Source of the DNA: Streptomyces lydicus
GTDB lineage: Bacteria > Actinomycetota > Actinomycetes > Streptomycetales > Streptomycetaceae
Length of the DNA: 64,000 bases
Assembly: GCF_004125265.1 (NCBI RefSeq)
Contig: NZ_RDTE01000003.1
Location: 7,564,001-7,628,000 of the forward strand
Direction: 5' to 3'
Program-made: the position numbers and the translations under genes
Notes under the pieces: model-generated
Seen by the model: the letters and a program-made list of their open reading frames with translations, nothing else
What the model was told of the DNA's origin: nothing
The model's database searches: none
In this document: positions 46,764-54,579 of the stretch, in pieces
Position numbering within the stretch: position 1 is the first letter of the stretch
Layout of the letters: the number at the start of each line of letters is the position of its first letter

Positions 46764-47090
46764 GTGGAGCGGGTTCTGAACCTTCTTCTCATCCGATTCG
46801 GCCTGATCGCGGGCGGCCTGGTGGCGCTGGGCCTGCTGGTTTTCGCCGTGGCGCTCGTTCTCAGGCGCCGCGGGAAACTCGGTGCCGCGCGGCGGTATGC
46901 GGCGCCCGCCGCGCATGCCGTCAGCCGCTATCTGGACGACCGGAGCGCCGCGCGGAGCCGGGGCGGGATGTCCCGCGGCAGCGGGTCGGTGGCCGGCGCG
47001 GTGGTGCGGGCGGCGGCCCGGCGCCTGGACGACGACGGGAGCGGACAGCGGCAGCGCGAGCGGAATCCGGGACGGGGTGAGGTCCGATGA
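46764..47090 (+). CDS. small membrane protein under TetR control
   Basis: A 108-residue protein with one membrane helix near the N-terminus (about 10-33, GLIAGGLVALGLLVFAVALV) and a basic, Arg/Ala-rich cytoplasmic tail. No family recognised. GGAGGG abuts ATG 46758, too close for use, but is 6 nt before GTG 46764, which is therefore preferred. It overlaps the next small gene by ATGA. TetR control of such small membrane genes is usual for efflux or stress functions, but nothing here resembles a known pump. Confidence 0.7.
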   Translation: MERVLNLLLIRFGLIAGGLVALGLLVFAVALVLRRRGKLGAARRYAAPAAHAVSRYLDDRSAARSRGGMSRGSGSVAGAVVRAAARRLDDDGSGQRQRERNPGRGEVR

Positions 47091-47395
47091 CCGGCGTCGG
47101 CGGGGTGGCCGGTGACGGCCTCGCGTCACTCGTCCTTGCCCGGGGCGGAGATGGCGAAGGATCCGATCTCCTGGCTCACCTGGTGGCCGACGCCGCGCTC
47201 AAGGGCGTCATCGTGCTCGTCGCGCTGATCGTGCTCGGACTGGGGATGATGCTGATCTGGAAGCGGGTGGGGCGTGGAGGGGGCCCGCACCGCGATGAGG
47301 GGTCGCACCGTGACGAGGGGGCGCATTGCGACGAGGGGTCGCACTGCGACGGGCGGTCGCACCGCGATGGGCGGTCGCGCTGCGACGAGCGGTGA
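47087..47395 (+). CDS. small membrane protein with Cys/His hexapeptide-repeat tail
   Basis: A 102-residue protein: one membrane helix (about 38-60, LKGVIVLVALIVLGLGMMLIW) followed by a tail built from hexapeptide repeats HRDEGS, HRDEGA, HCDEGS, HCDGRS, HRDGRS and a final RCDER. The repeats are encoded by 18-bp DNA units (47288-47392) that differ mainly in synonymous or Arg/Cys positions. The tail gives five histidines, three cysteines and many acidic residues, which could bind metal, although this is unproven. Its ATG overlaps the previous stop, so the pair is translationally coupled under the same TetR protein. Confidence 0.65.
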   Translation: MTGVGGVAGDGLASLVLARGGDGEGSDLLAHLVADAALKGVIVLVALIVLGLGMMLIWKRVGRGGGPHRDEGSHRDEGAHCDEGSHCDGRSHRDGRSRCDER

Positions 47396-47446
47396 TCGGC
47401 CGCCCAGGGGTGACGCGGGGCGTCCGGCCCCCGTCCGCCCGGGAGT

Positions 47447-48487
47447 TCAGCTCTCCGAAGGCGGGATCTCACCCGAGCCGCGGGCGATCAGGCGGGTGGG
47501 GATCTCCCTGCGCTGCGGCGGGTCGTCGATGCCCTCCAGGCGGCGGAAGAGCAGGCCCGCGGCCGTCCGGCCCATGCGTGCGGGGTCCTGCGCGACGACC
47601 GTGATCGCGGGCCGGACGAGATCGGCGAGTTCGAAGTCGTCGAAGCCCACCAGGGCGACGGGGCGCGGGCGTTCGCCGAGGACGCGTACGGCGGTGACGG
47701 TGACCCGGTTGTTGCCCGCGAAGAGCGCGGTGACCGGCTCGGGGGCGTCCAGCATCGCGGTGGCGGCGGCGCGTACGCACTCGGGTGCGGTGGAGCCCAG
47801 TGAGAGCCAGGAGTCGTCAACTGGCAGGCCCGCCGCGGCCATGGCCGTGCGGTAGCCGCGCAGCCTTTCGCGCGCGGTGTGGATCCGCGGCTGGTCGCCG
47901 ATGAAGCCGATCCTGCGGTGGCCGTGCGCGATGAGATGGGCCACCGCCTCCTGGGCGCCGCCGAAGTTGTCGGAGACCACCACATCGGCGTCGATCCGGC
48001 CGGGCGGGCGGTCCACGAACACGGTCGCTATCCCGGCCGCGATCTCGGGTTCCAGATAGCGGTGGTCGTCGGCGGCCGGGATGATGACCAGTCCGTCGAC
48101 CCGCCGTGCGCACAGCGCCAGCACCAACTCCTGTTCGCGCGCCGGGTCCTCGGCGCTGGAGCCGTTGATCAGCAGCGCGCCGTGGCCGCGGGCGACTTCC
48201 TCGACGGAGCGGCTGAGCGGTCCGTAGAACGGGTCCGCCAGATCCTCCAGCACCAGGCCGATGCTGGCGGTGCGTCCCTTGCGCAGGATCCGGGCCGAGT
48301 CGTTACGGCGGAACCCCAGGGCCGTGATCGATTCCTGGACGCGTCGTTCGGTGTCCGGGGTGACGCCCGGTTCGCCGTTGACCACGCGGGAGACCGTCTT
48401 GAGGCCGACGCCGGCGCGCGCCGCGACATCCTTCATCGTGGGCCGGGTGCCATAGCGGCGGGAGGTGCCCCGCGCGGTGTCGGTCAC
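47447..48487 (-). CDS. LacI-family transcriptional repressor
   Basis: A 346-residue LacI/GalR protein: HTH at the N-terminus (MKDVAARAGVGLKTVSRVVNG), hinge about 65-80, and a periplasmic-binding-protein-like sensor domain. It faces a ROK kinase gene, and the GH27 alpha-galactosidase follows beyond it, so it should control uptake or use of galactosides or another sugar. A 12-bp perfect palindrome lies in the divergent region. Start is GTG 48487, with AGGA upstream at long spacing. Confidence 0.9.
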   Translation of the reverse strand: MTDTARGTSRRYGTRPTMKDVAARAGVGLKTVSRVVNGEPGVTPDTERRVQESITALGFRRNDSARILRKGRTASIGLVLEDLADPFYGPLSRSVEEVARGHGALLINGSSAEDPAREQELVLALCARRVDGLVIIPAADDHRYLEPEIAAGIATVFVDRPPGRIDADVVVSDNFGGAQEAVAHLIAHGHRRIGFIGDQPRIHTARERLRGYRTAMAAAGLPVDDSWLSLGSTAPECVRAAATAMLDAPEPVTALFAGNNRVTVTAVRVLGERPRPVALVGFDDFELADLVRPAITVVAQDPARMGRTAAGLLFRRLEGIDDPPQRREIPTRLIARGSGEIPPSES

Positions 48488-48541
48488 GGTGTGCGGTCCT
48501 GATTCTGTCGGCGTCAGGTGTGGCGTCGAGCATAGCCTCTA

Positions 48542-48553
48542 GACAACGTTGTC
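48542..48553. promoter_or_regulatory. LacI-type operator, perfect 12-bp palindrome
   Basis: GACAACGTTGTC lies in the divergent region between the LacI gene and the ROK kinase gene, with the central CG typical of LacI-family sites. Confidence 0.75.
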
Positions 48554-48628
48554 AATGAAGGGAAGACTGGCGTTCTCACGCCGGGCCGGTACGCTCGGCC
48601 CCCGGGCCCACCAGGAGAATCCACACCG

Positions 48629-49585
48629 ATGCAGACCGACCTCAGCGCAGCGTTGGACATTGGCGGTACCAAGATCGCCGGCGCTCTGGTGGATGCCCGC
48701 GGCAGACTCGTCGAACGGGCCGCCCGGCCCACTCCCGCCGACAAGGACGGGGCCACGGTGATGCGTGCGGTGGCCGAGGTGGTCGCCGAGCTGGCCGCGG
48801 GGTCCGACTGGGCGCGGGTGGCGGCCGTCGGCATCGGCAGCGCGGGCCCGGTCGACGCCTCGTCCGGCACCGTCAGCCCGGTCAACATCCCCGGCTGGCG
48901 CGACTTCCCGCTGGTCGCCGGGGTGCGGGCGCTGGTCGGGGAGCGCCCGGTCGTGCTGGTCGGCGACGGTGTCGCGATGACCGCGGCCGAACACTGGCAG
49001 GGTGCCGCGCGTGGTCACGCCAACGCGCTGTGCATGGTGGTCTCCACCGGCGTCGGCGGCGGACTCGTCCTCAACGGCCGTCTCCACCCGGGCCCCACGG
49101 GGAACGCCGGGCACATCGGTCACATCAGCGTCGAGGTCGACGGTGACCCCTGCCCGTGCGGGTCCCGCGGCTGTGTCGAGCGGATCGCCAGCGGCCCCAA
49201 CATCGCCCGCCGGGCGCTGGCCGACGGCTGGCGGCCCGGCCCCGACGGTGACACCAGCGCGGCGGCCGTCGCCGCCGCGGCGCACGCCGGTGACCCGGTC
49301 GCCCTGCGCTCCTTCGAACGGGCCGCCCGTGCGCTGGCCGCCGGGATCGCCGCGACCGCCACGCTCGTGGAGATAGACATCGCGGTGATCGGCGGGGGAG
49401 TCGCCGGCGCGGGCGACGTCCTCTTCGCCCCCTTGCGCGCGGCCCTGCGGGAGTACGCGACGTTGTCGTTCGTGTCGGGCCTGACGGTCGTACCGGCCCA
49501 AATGGGGACGGACGCCGGGGTGGTGGGCGCCGCCGCTGCCGCCGGGCAACGGGCCCGTTCCGATGCCTTCGTCCCCATGCCCTGA
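48629..49585 (+). CDS. ROK-family sugar kinase
   Basis: A 318-residue ROK kinase. The ATP site is LDIGGTKIAGALVD, the catalytic aspartate lies in VGDGVAMTAAEHW, and the zinc signature is GHIGHISVEVDGDPCPCGSRGC. It should phosphorylate a hexose such as glucose, fructose or an amino sugar. Sugar specificity is not readable. ATG 48629 is preceded by CCAGGAG. Control by the divergent LacI protein is likely. It converges with the alpha-galactosidase gene across a strong hairpin. Confidence 0.92.
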   Translation: MQTDLSAALDIGGTKIAGALVDARGRLVERAARPTPADKDGATVMRAVAEVVAELAAGSDWARVAAVGIGSAGPVDASSGTVSPVNIPGWRDFPLVAGVRALVGERPVVLVGDGVAMTAAEHWQGAARGHANALCMVVSTGVGGGLVLNGRLHPGPTGNAGHIGHISVEVDGDPCPCGSRGCVERIASGPNIARRALADGWRPGPDGDTSAAAVAAAAHAGDPVALRSFERAARALAAGIAATATLVEIDIAVIGGGVAGAGDVLFAPLRAALREYATLSFVSGLTVVPAQMGTDAGVVGAAAAAGQRARSDAFVPMP

Positions 49586-49647
49586 CACCCGCGACGTGTC
49601 CCCACGCCCACGCCCGCGCCCGGCAGGGACCGGTAGGACCGGCAGGA

Positions 49648-49675
49648 CCGGGCGGGCCGAAGGCGGCCCGCCCGG
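49648..49675. terminator. bidirectional terminator between ROK kinase and GH27 genes
   Basis: A 12-bp perfect stem, CCGGGCGGGCCG and its complement, with an AAGG loop sits between the two stop codons. Confidence 0.82.
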
Positions 49676-49712
49676 CGTCATCAACTCCGCCCGCACGAGC
49701 GGAAGATGACCC

Positions 49713-51770
49713 TCAGCACTGGAACTTGGCGTCTGCCCAGTCGGCGTGGTCGTAGTCGATCCCGTCCCCGCCATCGGTCACGACGAGCCGGACGGTCTGT
49801 GCTCCGGCGACCGGGGCGCTGACGGCCTTGGCGGCATCCGCCCCGGTCACCGCCGGGCTCGCGGCGACCTGTTTGCCGTCGGCCCACACCTCGAAGCCCA
49901 CCGACCCCCGGTCGCCGGACTCGTCGTCGATGCCGACCTGGGCGGTGAACGCCGAGCACCGCCCGCCGGTGTAGAAGCTCACCTCGCTGGGCGCGTGCAC
50001 CCCGAGGCCCTTCGCGAAGCCGGTGCCACCGATGCTGATCGGCCGGCCGTCCCCGGCGTCGCGTTCCCCGACGCTGGTGTTCTTCTCGACCGGTCCCCAG
50101 CCGTTGGCGGCGGTGAGCCAGGGGAGTTCGGCGGCGTACGCGGTCCCGGACGGCGGTGGCACCACGACATGGGCGGTGCCGGGCAGGGTGGCGGTGACCC
50201 GTTCGCCGCGGGGTGAGCGGTAGTCGGCGGCGAGCGGCAGATCGTAGGCCCCGGGGGCGGTGCCGGCCGGTGCGGTGATCTGCCAGCCGGTGGTGAGCGT
50301 CCGGCCGCCGGGCAGCGCGCGGGCCGTTGCCGGGGAGGTGGCCCGTACCCGCCACCCCTGCGGGGCCTTCAGCGTGACGGCGACATGCAGGCCGGGGGTG
50401 CCGCCCAGGTTGCGGACGGTGGAGCGCAGGGCGGCGGGGGTGCCGGCCTCGACCAGCGGCGTACGGTCGGTGCCGGTCTCGACGGCCGGTGGGTAGGTGG
50501 CCCAGCGCTGGTCGGCGGATATCCGGTAGACGGTGGTGCCGTGCGCCGGGACGGTCGCCGAGACGGTGCCTGTGGTGTGGGTGTCCTGGTGCCGCCACAG
50601 ATCGCGCAGCCGGTAGCCGTCGGCCTGCGGGAGGCCCAGTTCCCTGGCCGTGGTGGTGATCCGCTGCGGCCCGCCGGTCTCGTTGAACAGCGCCACCGCG
50701 CGGCTGCCGTCGGCCAGTTGCCGTACCAGCGTCCAGCGGCCGGACTCCGACTTCACCACCGTGGCCTGCTTGCCCAGTCGGTCCTGGTCGACGGCGATGA
50801 GGTCCTTGTTGGCCAGGATCTCGAACGTCTCCGGACCGGCCTTGCGCAGATCGGAGCCGATCAGCAGAGGGGCGGCCATCATCGACCACAGGGAGAAGTG
50901 GGTGCGGTACTCGGTGTCGGTCATGCCGCCGTTGCCGACCTCCAGCATGTCCGGGTCGTTCCAATGGCCCGGCCCGGCGTGCGGGGCGAGCGGCAGATTC
51001 TGCTTCGCGATGTCGAGCATGCTGGACCACGAGTCACTGATGTCGCCGGTGGTGCGCCACAGATGGCCTACGTCCGACGCCCATTCCCAGGGCTTGTTCT
51101 CGCCCCATTCGCAGATGCTGTAGACGATGGGCCGCCCGGTGGTCTTGAGCGCGTCCCGCATCGTGCGGTACCGCTGCTTGGCGTCCACGCCGAGGTTATT
51201 GCAGTTGTCGTACTTGAGGTAGTCCACGCCCCAGTCGGCGAACTGCTGGGCATCGGACTTCTCATGGCCCAGGCCGCCGGGGAATCCGGCCGGGTTGCAG
51301 GTTTTGATACCGGCACTCGTGTAGATGCCGAATTTCAGGCCTTTGGCGTGGACGTAGTCGGCCACCGCCTTGATGCCGTGCGGGAAGCGCTGCGGATCCG
51401 GCACGAGCTTGCCGTTCCCGTCGCGGGTGGGCAGCGCCCAGCAGTCGTCGAGATTGACGTACCGGTAACCGGCGTCCTTGAGGCCCTTGGCGACGAAGAG
51501 ATCGGCGATGCCCTTGACCATCTCCTCGTTGAACTCGGCCCGGCAGTTGGTGGAGTTCCAGTTGTTGAAGCCCATCGGGGGCGTCTCGGCGAGCCCGCCG
51601 GGGAGCCGGGGGGCGGGGGCGGTGCGGGAAGGGCCGGCTTGCGGGGTGTCGGGTGTGCGGGCCGCGGCGGGCAGGGCGGTCACCCCTGCCGTACACAGCA
51701 GCGCGGCGGACAGCGCTCCGACGATTCTTCGGTGACCTCGCCGGTGGGTGGTGCGGATCTGAACGCGCAT
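49713..51770 (-). CDS. secreted GH27 alpha-galactosidase with NPCBM-type C-terminus
   Basis: A 685-residue secreted enzyme. A signal peptide (about 1-37) is followed by the GH27 barrel (about 60-370): PPMGFNNWNSTNC, DDCWALPTRDG, the nucleophile D188 in YLKYDNCNN, and the acid/base D243 with R239 in WRTTGDISDSW. Cysteines are consistent with disulfides. A beta-sandwich and a NEW3-like domain follow (to about 535), then an NPCBM carbohydrate-binding module (about 540-685). It should release terminal alpha-galactose from oligosaccharides or galactomannan outside the cell. The start has GGAGGACG upstream. Together with the LacI and ROK genes this is a galactoside-use locus. Confidence 0.93.
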   Translation of the reverse strand: MRVQIRTTHRRGHRRIVGALSAALLCTAGVTALPAAARTPDTPQAGPSRTAPAPRLPGGLAETPPMGFNNWNSTNCRAEFNEEMVKGIADLFVAKGLKDAGYRYVNLDDCWALPTRDGNGKLVPDPQRFPHGIKAVADYVHAKGLKFGIYTSAGIKTCNPAGFPGGLGHEKSDAQQFADWGVDYLKYDNCNNLGVDAKQRYRTMRDALKTTGRPIVYSICEWGENKPWEWASDVGHLWRTTGDISDSWSSMLDIAKQNLPLAPHAGPGHWNDPDMLEVGNGGMTDTEYRTHFSLWSMMAAPLLIGSDLRKAGPETFEILANKDLIAVDQDRLGKQATVVKSESGRWTLVRQLADGSRAVALFNETGGPQRITTTARELGLPQADGYRLRDLWRHQDTHTTGTVSATVPAHGTTVYRISADQRWATYPPAVETGTDRTPLVEAGTPAALRSTVRNLGGTPGLHVAVTLKAPQGWRVRATSPATARALPGGRTLTTGWQITAPAGTAPGAYDLPLAADYRSPRGERVTATLPGTAHVVVPPPSGTAYAAELPWLTAANGWGPVEKNTSVGERDAGDGRPISIGGTGFAKGLGVHAPSEVSFYTGGRCSAFTAQVGIDDESGDRGSVGFEVWADGKQVAASPAVTGADAAKAVSAPVAGAQTVRLVVTDGGDGIDYDHADWADAKFQC

Positions 51771-52903
51771 GATTCGCGTCCTCCGTCTTCGCGAGAGGCG
51801 TTGGTGCGGGGTCGTGCACCGGTCGCGTACGAGTGTTTACGGTAGGGCTTGTTGGAGTCTGTTGGAAGAGGAGTGTGAACGGTTCCGGTATCGCCCGCCA
51901 AGACCCAGGACTGGCCCAGCAGTGCGGAGCGAGATCCCGCCACTCGCGTTCGGTTCTGTTTGGTTCCACCCGTGAGGGGGCGGGATATGAGCCCGGTCAA
52001 CGAGCGGCGGCTCGCGGCTCGGGGGACGCCGTACCGGGGAAATCTTTCGCCGCGGCCTTCAACGCCTCGTCCACACCATCAACAAGGGCCGCAACGCCCC
52101 TTACGAAGCGACCGCGGCATACGGTATGGCTGCTTCTCCCTCCCGCGTCACCCCTCCTTCGTCCTTCGCCTCCTACCACCAGGCCTTTACCGGCTCCGGG
52201 ATGTCCAGATACTTTCTCAACTCGCCGATCTCTCCTTGCCGATCTCTCCTCGTCGTCACCGTCCCAGGTGTCCCGCTCACCTTTTTCCTGACGTCCTTTT
52301 CCTGGCCTCTTTCCTGGCCTCGTTCGTGCCTCATTCGTGCATCGTCCGTGGCCCTCGCCGTATCACGGCTGCGCATTCGCGGCGGCCTCGTCCTGCTGAT
52401 GGTCTTCACCACCGGCCCGCGCTCGCCGCTCTGCGAACCGCGCAATTCACCTGGAGGGACGACGACTTCCTGCGGCCCGGTCTTCCTCTCCGACGGCGCC
52501 GCATTCCCCGTCACTTCATCGCCGGACCGGCCCTCGGCGCGAGCAAGGGGTAACCGTCGGGGCCGCACGGAGCGCGCCGCAGGCCGCACGGTGGGCCGCC
52601 GTCATATGCGGTGTCTCCGGGCCGGCGGAGGCCGGGAAACTCGGTATGCGGGTGAGGGTTTCGGTACTGGAGGGGCGGGGGAGCGCTTGTTTGCCGGGGA
52701 CTCGTGGCGGCGGATGCAGTGACCGGCATCCTCCGCGCGAGGCATTTCGCGACCGGTGTGTCCACGGGGGCGGAAACCTCCCTGGCCACGCCGATGGTCG
52801 AATGCGCAACGTTCCCGGTTCGTGCGCGCGGCCCGTGACCCCGAGCGTTTCCGTGGCAGGGTGTGGCGGGCAACTCACCTGGGTCTAGGGAAGAGGGGAA
52901 ACC
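51771..52903. other. 1.1-kb gene-poor region upstream of the TmrB-like gene
   Basis: No convincing gene on either strand. Base composition in about 52100-52450 is lower in GC than the flanks and holds T-rich, tandem-like CTTTTTCCTG/CTTTTCCTGGCC/CTTTCCTGGCC runs. Frames in this patch lack ribosome sites and the usual third-position GC. The left end should carry the alpha-galactosidase promoter. The region may be a decayed gene or insertion scar, but no source can be named. Confidence 0.55.
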
Positions 52904-53938
52904 GTGATCGTCTGGCTGAACGGCACGTTCGGTGCGGGCAAGACCACTACGGCTCATGAATTGCTCGACCTGCTTCCCGGAAGCACGCTCTACGACCCCG
53001 AACTCCTCGGCAGCGGACTGCGCATGATGCTGCCGGCCAAGCGGTTCGAGGAGATCGACGATTACCAGGACCTTCCGGCCTGGCGGCGGATGGTCGTCGA
53101 CACCGCCGCGGCACTGCTCACCGAGGTGCCGGGCCCTCTGGTGACGCCGATGACCCTGCTGCGCCAGGAGTACCGCGACGAGATATTCGGCGCCCTCGCT
53201 GCGCGCCGGATACCCGTACGGCACGTCCTGTTGCACGCCGACGAAACGATCCTGCGGGCCCGGATAACGGACCGGGAGGACACCTCAGGGGACGCCGGAG
53301 ACGCCGCGTCGACGCCGCGGCGGAGCCTGGAACACCTGGGCCCGTACGCCGATGCACTGCGCTGGCTCCAAGGCGACGCCCATGTCGTCGACACCACCCG
53401 GCTCACCCCCCGGCAGACCGCCGAGCGGGTCGCCGAGGCCGTCCGCACCGGCGCCGGCGCCTGCGACATCGTGCAGACCCCCGAACCGACCGCCGAAACG
53501 CTCGCCGCCGGCGTACTGCTCTTCGACGACCAGGACCGGGTACTGCTCGTCGACCCGACCTACAAGGCCGGCTGGGAATTCCCCGGCGGCGTCGTGGAAC
53601 GCGGCGAGGCACCCGCCCGGGCCGGCGTACGGGAGGTCGCCGAGGAACTGGGAATCGAACTGCCCCGCGCACTCCGCCTGCTGGTCCTGGACTGGGAAGC
53701 TCCCAAACCACCAGGCTTCGGCGGCCTGCGGCTGCTCTACGACGGCGGCACCCTGACCGACGACCGGATCAGCAAACTGCTGCTGCCCGGCGCGGAACTG
53801 CGCGACTGGCGCTTCGCCACCGAAGCAGAGGCCGAAAAGATGCTCCCGCCGGTGCGGTGGAACCGCCTGCGGTGGGCGCTTCGCGCCCGGGAGCGGGGGT
53901 GTCCGCTTCACCTTGAGGCGGGGGTTCCCGCGGGGTGA
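52904..53938 (+). CDS. TmrB-like P-loop ATPase fused to a NUDIX hydrolase
   Basis: A 344-residue two-domain protein. Residues 1-180 are a P-loop domain opening MIVWLNGTFGAGKTTTA and continuing STLYDPELLGSGLR, the pattern of the TmrB tunicamycin-resistance family. Residues about 195-330 are a NUDIX domain whose box, GGVVERGEAPARAGVREVAE followed by ELG, has all catalytic acidic residues. NUDIX enzymes split nucleoside diphosphates linked to other groups. TmrB proteins bind tunicamycin, so a drug or UDP-sugar-related role is plausible but inferred. The start is GTG 52904 behind GAGGGG. The gene ends at a structured intergenic repeat. Confidence 0.88.
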   Translation: MIVWLNGTFGAGKTTTAHELLDLLPGSTLYDPELLGSGLRMMLPAKRFEEIDDYQDLPAWRRMVVDTAAALLTEVPGPLVTPMTLLRQEYRDEIFGALAARRIPVRHVLLHADETILRARITDREDTSGDAGDAASTPRRSLEHLGPYADALRWLQGDAHVVDTTRLTPRQTAERVAEAVRTGAGACDIVQTPEPTAETLAAGVLLFDDQDRVLLVDPTYKAGWEFPGGVVERGEAPARAGVREVAEELGIELPRALRLLVLDWEAPKPPGFGGLRLLYDGGTLTDDRISKLLLPGAELRDWRFATEAEAEKMLPPVRWNRLRWALRARERGCPLHLEAGVPAG

Positions 53939-53968
53939 CCCGCACGTTTGTGGCTGCCCCGCCGGTCC

Positions 53969-54187
53969 GCTGCGCTTTGCCTCTTCCCACGTTTTCGGCT
54001 TTCCCGCCGTGGGGCTTCTCGCCGTTTGCCGCCCGCTGCGCGGGTGCGCCCGCCGTTGCGCCTGCGGCGGGCGTTGCCGCTGCGCGGGGCTGTCGGGGTG
54101 CGGTGACGGTCCTCCGCGGGTGGGTGTCCGGACTGCTTCGCTTTACGTCCGGACACCCACCCGCTCCGGCCCGTCCCCTCCCGTTGG
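53969..54187 (+). repeat. structured repeat element, left copy
   Basis: Conserved blocks run in order: GCTGCGCTTTGCCTCT (53969-53984), TTTTCGGCTTTCCCGCCG, GCTGCGCGGGGCTGT, TGCGGTGACGGTCCTCCG, then an 18-bp perfect hairpin (arms 54116-54133 and 54147-54164) with loop TGCTTCGCTTTAC, then CTCCGGCCCGTCCCCTCCCG. The right copy repeats all of these in inverted orientation. Confidence 0.85.
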
Positions 54188-54335
54188 GGGGTGGGGAAAA
54201 GGCCGGTGGGGGTGGACCTGGCTGGTCCGGTGCACCTGGTGATCCGACGGAAAACGGGCCACCCGGAATGAACCAGTAGGGACTGCACGCACGGCTACAA
54301 CCGTGGCCCGCCCCCACCACCTTTCACTTACTCAC

Positions 54336-54537
54336 CCACGGGAGGGGACGGGCCGGAGGGGCCTGGTGTGTGGACGTAAAGCGAAGCAGTCCACACACCA
54401 GGCCCCGGAGGCCCGTCACCGCACCCACAGCCCCGCGCAGCGGACCCCGCCCGCCGCTGGGGGTACCTCCCACGCCCTTTAGGCAGTGGGGGAGCAACGG
54501 CGGGAAAGCCAAAAACGGGGCAGAGGCAAAGCGCAGC
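54336..54537 (-). repeat. structured repeat element, right copy (inverted)
   Basis: The same ordered blocks as the left copy, read on the minus strand. Its 18-bp perfect hairpin has arms 54358-54375 and 54389-54406 with the identical 13-nt loop. Six of 18 stem pairs differ from the left copy and all six are compensated on the other arm. A further partial copy of the CGGCGGGAAAGCCAAAAACG block lies at 54551-54571. Confidence 0.85.
54458..54493. repeat. GGGGGTACCTCCCA-type palindromic repeat inside the right copy
   Basis: GGGGGTACCTCCC...GTGGGGGAG with an internal stem (CCCACGCC / GGCAGTGGG) has no counterpart in the left copy, so it is probably an insertion into the right copy. Repeats of this type are frequent between genes in Streptomyces, from general knowledge. 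Confidence 0.5.
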
Positions 54538-54579
54538 GGCGCGCAACCCCCACGGCGGGAAAGCCAAAAACGCCGGGAA

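Larger units (their letters stand above)
53939..54579. other. convergent intergenic region filled by structured repeats
   Basis: The whole gap between two converging stop codons is occupied by the two inverted copies and an extra hairpin listed below. No open frame is supported. Confidence 0.7.

Noticed and set aside
52126..52722. 198-codon plus-strand frame in the gene-poor patch
   Set aside because: Third-position GC is not elevated, no ribosome site, no recognised domain.
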